From contig CM047427.1 in assembly GCA_026168455.1 (NCBI GenBank), forward strand, positions 9,046,835 to 9,110,834: a DNA stretch of 64,000 nucleotides. The letters run 5' to 3'. Under the pieces are notes generated by a model. The model saw only the letters and a list, made by a program, of their open reading frames with translations. It did not search any database and was not told the DNA's origin. Made by a program: the position numbers and the translations under genes. Below are positions 57,901 through 64,000 of the stretch, piece by piece (within the stretch, counting starts at the first letter, position 1; each line of letters begins with the position of its first letter). The stretch is from Theocolax elegans. Its lineage: Eukaryota; Arthropoda; Insecta; Hymenoptera; Cerocephalidae.

Positions 57901-60900
57901 TTGATGTTTTAGATGACGATAACATAGATATTATGAATACTACAGAAGGAAAAATACATTGCAGTACGTTTCGAAATACTGCGATCAATAAGAAAAATAA
58001 ACTGCTCGGTGAGAATATATATATATATATAATTATAAAAAATAAATATTATATTATTTCATACTTATTTATAAAAATGAATCATATTTATGATTTCGTA
58101 ATGAGAAAATGAAATCCGTGTTTACGTAGACTAAAGTAGAAATCAAGAAACCTTTTATTTAAGATTGTGTAAATAATCGATTACGTATTTTTACATTTAC
58201 TAAAAGCTCAATATTTTACTCGCGAAGTGTAACATAAATTTTAATCTAATTTTCGTAATTAAATACTGAAATTAATTAAATCTAAATAAATTATTAACTT
58301 TAAATAATAGAAGAGAGACAGTATTTAATTGTTTGATAAAATTTAATTATTTGTCATATAGAAACTTGAATAAATTTTTCCCTGATTCAGTTGTACATTC
58401 AAAGAATATTGATGATTTATTTCAGTCATAAATAAAAATATTCACAATTTATAAAACTATGCGTGTGTGCGCACGAAAGATTCTTATTGTTAATGTAATA
58501 TATAATACCCTATTGCATATCAACATAATAAATTTATGATAATTATTTATAGTATAATAATAATAATAATAAAATCATCAGTCTTAACGAATACCCTTGC
58601 TATACTCTTGTATTTTTTATAGAAGTATAAAATGAAAGAACCCGATAATCCGCGGAAATCGGTACACTTTCTAGGGTTTCTTTGAAAAAACTTTGAGAAG
58701 ACGAACAGACTTTGCATATCGCAATTGATATCGACTGAGTTAATATATTTTTTATTATTTATATGGTTTTCGAAAGTTACGACAAAATGTTTAATTTAGT
58801 AAAATTTTAAAGTGATTCGATTATTTTTGGCGAAGAAAAATTGTTCTAAAAATTCCCCTAACCGAAACGTGACGTTTCAAATTTTTCGAATACTTTTTCT
58901 CAATAATTAAGGCAAACCTGGGTTAAAATTAAAAAAAACTAATCGACTAACAATTAATAATTTTTTTACAACAATTGAAAACATTTCTTAATTTTTTAAA
59001 CAAATTATATTATTATTAACTTCTATTTTAATTTTTTTGGCTAATTTTAATGTTTGATAACTATTTCAATTAATTATAAGACTCCGCACTTTGATGATTG
59101 TCTACCATAATGGATTTGCCGCAGAATATTTCATCGAATAGACTGAAATTTTAACAGTAACATCAAAACATGACTTAAATCCATTAGAATGAAACAGAAT
59201 TTCAAAAAAGTCTAAATGTTTTTTTTTTAAATATATTTACCTATTTTTGACACAATTTTTCAATTTTTTAAAACAATTTGTTACCAATAATTTTTTTATT
59301 AGAATGTTAACACAGCCTATTCAATAAAGTGGTTCTTCTGATATCTTACGGTAAGTCGATTATGAAAAAAAATCAGAGTACAGAGCCTCATAATTAATTA
59401 AAATAGTTACGTTACAAATAAATTAGCTAAAAACTTCAAAATAAAAATTTAAAGTAATATACAATTTGTATTTTTTGTATTTTTCATCACACAAATACTG
59501 CGCTGAAATTGTTCTTGTATAAATATAAAAATTGCTCGCATTTCGAATAAAATGATAAAATACCTATATATATTTCTTTCAGAAAGTTATAAGAATACAT
59601 ACGAACGTTATTGCAACAAATGTGATAAAGTGATTGACAACGCCAAAAGGAAAGCTAAACAGTTTTGCAAAAAATGTGACACTGCATTGTTTTTTACATG
59701 CACCAAATGCAACAAGAAATTCGAAACATACAATAAAGTAAAACACCACCTAAGATTGTATTGCGTAGTAGATGAAAAGGTGTATACTTGTCCAAATTGT
59801 CAAAAGGATTATCAAAATTCTCAGATATTTCAAAACCACGCGAGAACGTGCTTATCTGAATCTGTTATTCAATGTTCCTTTTGCTCCTATAAAAGCAAGC
59901 GACGTGGCGATTTAACTAAACATTTGAAATTACATGTAACTTCGGGTCAAATAAAGGATGATCCGTACGATTTTAGTATCATTTTTAGAATTAAGGGTAT
60001 GTACCATTGATTTAGAGTTCGGTTTTTAAAAACTATTGTGATACATTAACTGATAATTAAGTAAATTTTGGTTTTTAAGGTGGTTCCAACGACTCTTTAG
60101 GAATTTAAATTTTGTTGTGAAAATAATTATTTTAAATAAAACTAAAGAGTTGTTTCCGTTAGCTATCATAACAAGCAACGTTTCTGTCAAGGGAAAGTAA
60201 ATAATATTGTTTCGTTCTTGTGAAAAGTTTGACTTACTAAAAAAAACGTAACAGATAACCTCTTCGTTTAGTAAATCAAAGTTTTCACAAAAATGAAACA
60301 ATATTATTCATTTTCCCTTGAAAGAAATGTTGCTTGTTATGATAGCTAGCAGGGACAACTCTTTATTTTTATTTAAAACAATTATTTTTACAATAAATAC
60401 GGGATAATCAATTAAATTTTTGGCGCGAAATTTAAATTTCTAAATGAGACTATGGCTTATAATGTAAAATATTTTACTTATTTTAAAATTTTCGCTTGCG
60501 CACGTTTTCATTTCTTGAATTCTTCGTCTTTGAAAAAATAACGGGGAGAAATCGAGGGATTTCGTAATCTTCGGGTGAATATTGAATTATAATAGTATTA
60601 ATTTTTATAGGTATATCAAAAATGATGGGACTATTCTGTTCGAAATGCAACAAGGAAACCAAAGATATAAACTCTTCCAGTGATGAATATTGCCAAGAGT
60701 GTCGAACGAAATTGTTATTAAAATGCCTGAAATGCGATGATACGTTTGATAATTTTAATCGTACAATCGATCATGTGAAATTTCATATAAAAGATAACAT
60801 AAGCTATAAACACCATTGTTTGTTATGTGAATACACAGCGAATGATACATTAATATACAATAAGCACAAACGGAGAGAACATTATGGTATTAAATTCCAA

Positions 60901-63788
60901 TCATTGAAAACCTGTTGGAAATGCGAAAGTAAATTCAAAAGTTCAATAATTTTGGGTGCACATTTGAAAATCTGTGGTAATCAAGTCGAATTTGCATGCG
61001 ATCGTTGTCCCTACTCAACATTATCAAGATTGGTCTTTATTAACCACCGACAGACACATTTGATAAAAAGTGACGAAGATGTGAAGGGTAAGCTGACATG
61101 AATTTCTTTGAAAAATAGAAGTTTATTTACTAATATTCGTTAATTGATTAATGTAAGCACATGAGTAAGGTTTGGATCTAATTCTAACGTTATAAAATGG
61201 ATATATTTGGAGGGCGTTTCGGGGTGAAACACATGGAATATATTGAAAAAATGGATATTTTATGATTTATTAGGGTGTATCTCAAAAATAGTGACACGCT
61301 ATGAATACGACGAAAAATCACCTTTTCAGGAAGTTTTAGGGTCTATAACAGAAATGAGTATTTTTAAATTGATAAAACTGACAGTTAATGCAATAAAAAT
61401 AACTTCACTCCTTAACCCTTAACGGATGAGAAAGTTTTCAGTACAAATGAACCTCTTTAAATCTATATACAGTACCGCTCAATAGCTTTTGCCTATAATA
61501 TAATATAAAAAATTTCACAATAAAGTATTGAAAAATAGTATATTTACGTACCATATACGGCCAGTAAAATAAGAATGTCTCAGATCACATGTAATTGTCG
61601 GCCAAAGCGAAGCCGAGATGGACGAACTTGTGATCTGAGGCTTTCTTTTTTACTGGCCAAGGTATGTAATATACTATTTGATAGTTTTATAATATTTTAC
61701 ACAGTTGCTTGAGTAAATCAGCGATATTTTTTCCTTTAAAATTTTTTTTGTAAAATCGAAATTTTCCAAGACATATTAGCACTTTCTTTAAAAGGGTATG
61801 TCTTTACATAAACTCATATAATACTCATAAAAATGCAGATAAAAAATGTTCTTAAACATGGATTTTGTACATTTTTAAACTATTTTTCAAATGGTGCAAT
61901 CAGATTTTAAGTACATTTACTCCCTTAAAAAATAAATCGCACTAAAGTTTAAAACTTGTCTGAAGGTCTAATGTTCAGGATTTTTCAAAAGTTCATTCTT
62001 TTATTCCTCAAAAAAATACAAAACTGACCTTTTTCGGAGTCCGACATATTCTTAATATAATTTATTGTACGTGACAATATAATTTTTATTTTTTTAGAGT
62101 TCAACGATGTAAATTTCAAATACATATAAATTGATACATCAAGGTTGTTTTTATTTAACATCGTATGTAACATTCTATTGAATCTGAATTAAAATAGTCA
62201 TTATTATTAGCTGATTATTTACAAAAAATAAAAGTGTTAGTGTAATTTTTGTCTTTGTGAAGAAAGCGCTTGTTGAAAGTACATTTCTCAATGGTGCTTG
62301 CATCAATCAGCCAAGACCGGGAATCGAACCCGCGGAACCTCCGAGCCATTGCTGGCCCCGATTGATATAATTGCTTACAATAATTTATTTTAAAATCTCG
62401 TAATATATATTTCGTAACTATTATTTAATTCTTGGTCTTTTTATATCTAAAAAATTTTTAAAGATCCAAATCTTGCATTTGTGTCAGTCAACTGTTGAGT
62501 ATATGCTGAATATTAATTTAATTGCAGATATCTCGGTTTCGTATAAATTCCATTGTTCAAAGTGTAACATCAAAGAATCAACATTAATGAACGCATATGA
62601 AAATGTACGAAATTGTGAGAAATGCAGTACAGAAATGTCATACGAGTGTCCGAAATGCAATGAATTATTTGAAAAATATTACATGATAGTGCTCCACTCG
62701 CAAACTAATTGTTTCAATGCAGTGGTGACTTATAAACAACAAATTTTAGAAAAAGAGACAAGTGCTATATATTTTTGTGACTATTGCGATTACAAGACCG
62801 CAATAAAAAGTTATTTCGAATTTCATGTAAAATTGCATACATCATATGGAAAGTATTTCACGTACGAAAGACAAGATAATAAATTAAAAGGTAAATCTAT
62901 ATACCGTCTCATACCCACTTGTTGATCATGAACCAATTTTTTTGATCAGTATATTATTTTATTAAATCAGTAAGAATTACATAAATCTAATTGTAGTTAT
63001 GAACAATCAAAGGTTAAACGATCAATAATTGGTTAACAGCCTTTTTTTCTTATACTGTTGCTTACATTGAAAATAGCATTTATAATTTTATTTTTCTGAG
63101 ATGGCTGTAAGAAATTTTAATAGTTAAACTTTTCGTCTGTATCAAAATATATTTGAATCATTAGATTTTATTAACATAAAATTATTGTACAAAAGTACGG
63201 GTTTGCCTTAACAGATCAATAATTGGGCATGTGAAATTATCCTATGAGCATTCCTTAATTTGCTGTGTAGAGACAATATTAATTAAATATTACTTTCTCA
63301 AATCAAAATAATATTTCATAGGATGGACGAAGATGACCGAATGGTATTGCACGCAATGTAAAGAAACCTCGAAACCTAACATCGAACTCTTGACAAGCAG
63401 AGTCAAATGTGATAAATGCAATGAGCAATTAGTCATTCGGTGTACCAAGTGTGATAAATACAAGAACACTTATAAGGAAATAGCGAACCACGTGAAGCGC
63501 ATTTGTTCACCCGCTCAATTGTACAGTTGCACCAAGTGTGATTTTAAAACATCAATGTCGGATGTCATTAGAAAGCACATTCGTAATGTTCATTTACGTC
63601 GAACTTCACGCTCTACAAGTCGTAAAAAGAAATATTATAATTTAGGATTAAGTGAAAAACGCTCAAAATTGTGTGATACAAATCGTTATGTATTTTGTGA
63701 TCACTGCCCTTTTAAAAGTAACCGAAAACTTAGCCTTAAGAAACATATTGAATGTATGCATTTACGTGAAGATGCACGTAAAATCTAG
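54888..63788 (+). CDS. ZF4: multi-exon C2H2/C2HC zinc-finger protein, two E-F pairs
   Basis: Twelve coding exons: 54888-54951 (exon from 54877), 55037-55108, 55252-55416, 55633-55758, 56040-56453, 56811-57287, 57779-57832, 57913-58008, 59583-59996, 60611-61087, 62528-62890 and 63322-63788. The sum is 1063 codons (1062 aa), with all introns phase 1. Order: A, B, C, D, E, F, G1, G2, E', F', H, I. It is the longest copy and the only one with two intact E-F pairs. Exon I has lost the ligands of its third finger and ends at TAG without the donor seen in ZF3, so J is probably absent. The presumed role is that of a nuclear nucleic-acid-binding regulator. Confidence 0.77.
55037..55416 (+). CDS. ZF4 exons B and C (55037-55108, 55252-55416)
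   Basis: B is Asn/Thr-rich. C contains LKDEISMDV, nearly the same as in ZF3. Donors GTATTT and GTAAGA. Confidence 0.65.
55633..55758 (+). CDS. ZF4 exon D
   Basis: VRVVLTKL followed by a basic Arg/Ser tail (KRSRSRS) that could serve as a nuclear localisation signal. Donor GTAAAT. Confidence 0.68.
56040..56453 (+). CDS. ZF4 exon E (first pair)
   Basis: Knuckle pair (YCEKC, CKIC), a C2HC-like finger (CSQC..HINYKC), C2HC (CPNC..HIQIC), C2H2 (CFLC..HLKLH), DDPNDF tail. Confidence 0.77.
56811..57287 (+). CDS. ZF4 exon F (first pair)
   Basis: Knuckle pair, C2H2 (CLKC..HVKLH), C2H2 (CIAC..HKMKKH), C2HC (CWRC..HLKTC). In the last finger (CDHC..HRLSY) the second His is Tyr, so it is probably weakened. 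Confidence 0.77.
57779..58008 (+). CDS. ZF4 spacer exons G1 and G2 (57779-57832, 57913-58008)
   Basis: G1 ends INDAVSG; G2 reads DDDNIDIMNTTEG...CSTFRNTA. They are paralogous to the ZF3 exons 46242-46466. Confidence 0.65.
58009..59582. other. ZF4 intron, 1.6 kb
   Basis: AT-rich, with a TA run at about 58,016-58,032. No exon or terminal-repeat element seen. Confidence 0.5.
59583..59996 (+). CDS. ZF4 exon E' (second pair)
   Basis: Knuckle pair (YCNKC, FCKKC), C2HC (CTKC..HLRLYC), C2HC (CPNC..HARTC), C2H2 (CSFC..HLKLH), DDPYDF tail. Confidence 0.78.
60090..60450. repeat. hairpin MITE in ZF4 intron
   Basis: Arms GCTATCATAACAAGCAAC and GTTGCTTGTTATGATAGC pair, as do flanking tracts (GAAACAATATTATTCATTTT with its mirror), centred near 60,240. 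Confidence 0.75.
60611..61087 (+). CDS. ZF4 exon F' (second pair)
   Basis: Knuckle pair (FCSKC, YCQEC), C2H2 (CLKC..HVKFH), C2H2 (CLLC..HKRREH), C2HC (CWKC..HLKIC), C2H2 (CDRC..HRQTH). Confidence 0.8.
61530..61682. repeat. short hairpin element
   Basis: GGCCAGTAAAATAAGAATGT and its inverted partner, ending in TTTTTTACTGGCC, enclose CAGATCACA / TGTGATCTG, with AT-rich arms continuing outward. Confidence 0.7.
61855..62055. repeat. dispersed repeat family 3, right end
   Basis: GGAGTCCGACATATTC then TTAA at 62052-62055, the inverted form of the 46.65 kb left edge. Confidence 0.5.
62255..62370 (-). repeat. SINE-like element with B-box
   Basis: On the minus strand GGGTTCGATTCCCGG, then TTGATGCAAGCACCATTGAG and TTTCAACAAG. 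The same order of words occurs in both units of the IR-d intron repeat. An A-box-like TGGCTCGGAGG lies too close for a normal tRNA. Confidence 0.6.
62528..62890 (+). CDS. ZF4 exon H module
   Basis: Knuckle pair (HCSKC, NCEKC), C2HC (CPKC..HSQTNC), C2H2 (CDYC..HVKLH), YFTYE tail. Donor GTAAAT. Confidence 0.78.
63322..63788 (+). CDS. ZF4 exon I module, terminal, one finger lost
   Basis: Knuckle pair, C2HC (CTKC..HVKRIC), C2H2 (CTKC..HIRNVH), then an Arg/Ser/Lys-rich stretch in place of the CPKC finger, then C2H2 (CDHC..HIECMH). Stop TAG at 63786. Confidence 0.76.
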
Positions 63789-63867
63789 TTTTTCTTAAAA
63801 TTGGATATATCGAACAATTGAAAACATCAGTATGTTTCAACAATTTTAAAATAATTTTATTATAATC

Positions 63868-64000
63868 AAAAGGCGCGATAGCGCCTGACGCAAGTATAGG
63901 TGCGAGAGTCATTATATTCAGCTAACTAGCCTCTCAGTTATTTACTTTCATTAATGTTGCATTTTACGTTATTTATATATGTAGTAGTAAGTAAGCAAAG
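63868..64000 (+). promoter_or_regulatory. putative promoter of a further array member
   Basis: AAAAGGCGCG, ACGCAAGTATAGGTG and TATATTCAGCTAACT match the order of words at 35,105-35,225 upstream of ZF2. The downstream gene would lie off the window. Confidence 0.4.

Noticed and set aside
60026..60301. Minus-strand 91-codon frame
   Set aside because: Lies in a hairpin element in a ZF4 intron.
62255..62370. Functional tRNA gene
   Set aside because: The B-box is good, but the A-box is too close and no cloverleaf can be drawn.

Overview
The window is strongly AT-rich eukaryotic DNA. Small coding exons are separated by GT-AG introns, many of them only about 75-80 bases long. The protein families are insect ones: divergent chemosensory ionotropic receptors (IRs) and a lineage-specific zinc-finger array. 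I read it as an insect genome, most likely a hymenopteran (for example a parasitoid wasp). The order is an inference from gene style, not from a diagnostic gene. Nothing prokaryotic, organellar or viral was seen.

Left part (1-16,636, minus strand): four tandem divergent IR genes, called here IR-a (1-1772, C-terminal half off the window), IR-b (2812-5349), IR-c (6740-8717) and IR-d (11772-16636). The ancestral structure is three exons: a short signal-peptide exon, an exon for the amino-terminal region, and a large exon with the split ligand-binding lobes and membrane helices. IR-c has lost the second intron. IR-b, IR-c and IR-d share an almost identical, GC-richer stretch in the amino-terminal exon but differ widely elsewhere, which suggests gene conversion. 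The second intron of IR-d holds a 2.3 kb tandem repeat of transposon-like DNA.

Middle (16,637-25,174): a gene-poor stretch with simple repeats, hairpin (MITE-like) elements including one nested in another, a GC-rich island with an unassigned open frame (17,490-17,770), and tRNA-like SINE fragments.

Right part (25,175-64,000, plus strand): four tandem multi-exon genes for C2H2/C2HC zinc-finger proteins: ZF1 (25175-34242, 783 aa), ZF2 (36493-40211, 657 aa), ZF3 (44260-52247, 909 aa) and ZF4 (54888-63788, 1062 aa). These lengths come from exon joins that I worked out by hand and that keep the frame throughout. Every intron inside the coding region is phase 1, so every internal exon is a symmetric module. 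The modules are: a 19-base start exon (ZF1, ZF3), an acidic start exon with a VKEE-type sumoylation-like motif (A), short acidic exons (B, C), an uncharacterised exon around RVxLTxLP (D), and zinc-finger exons E, F, H, I and J, with short spacer exons G between E-F pairs. Modules have been duplicated, truncated or lost in different copies: a second D in ZF1, loss of D and J in ZF2, an eroded E-F pair in ZF3, and two complete E-F pairs in ZF4. Promoter-like sequence reappears at the right edge, so the array probably continues.

The two arrays have no obvious shared function. The IRs are presumed chemoreceptors. The zinc-finger proteins are presumed nuclear DNA- or RNA-binding regulators. Introns and spacers of both arrays carry many hairpin MITEs. 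One stretch around the last exon of ZF3 (51,765-53,479) looks like an assembly artefact or a very recent duplication.
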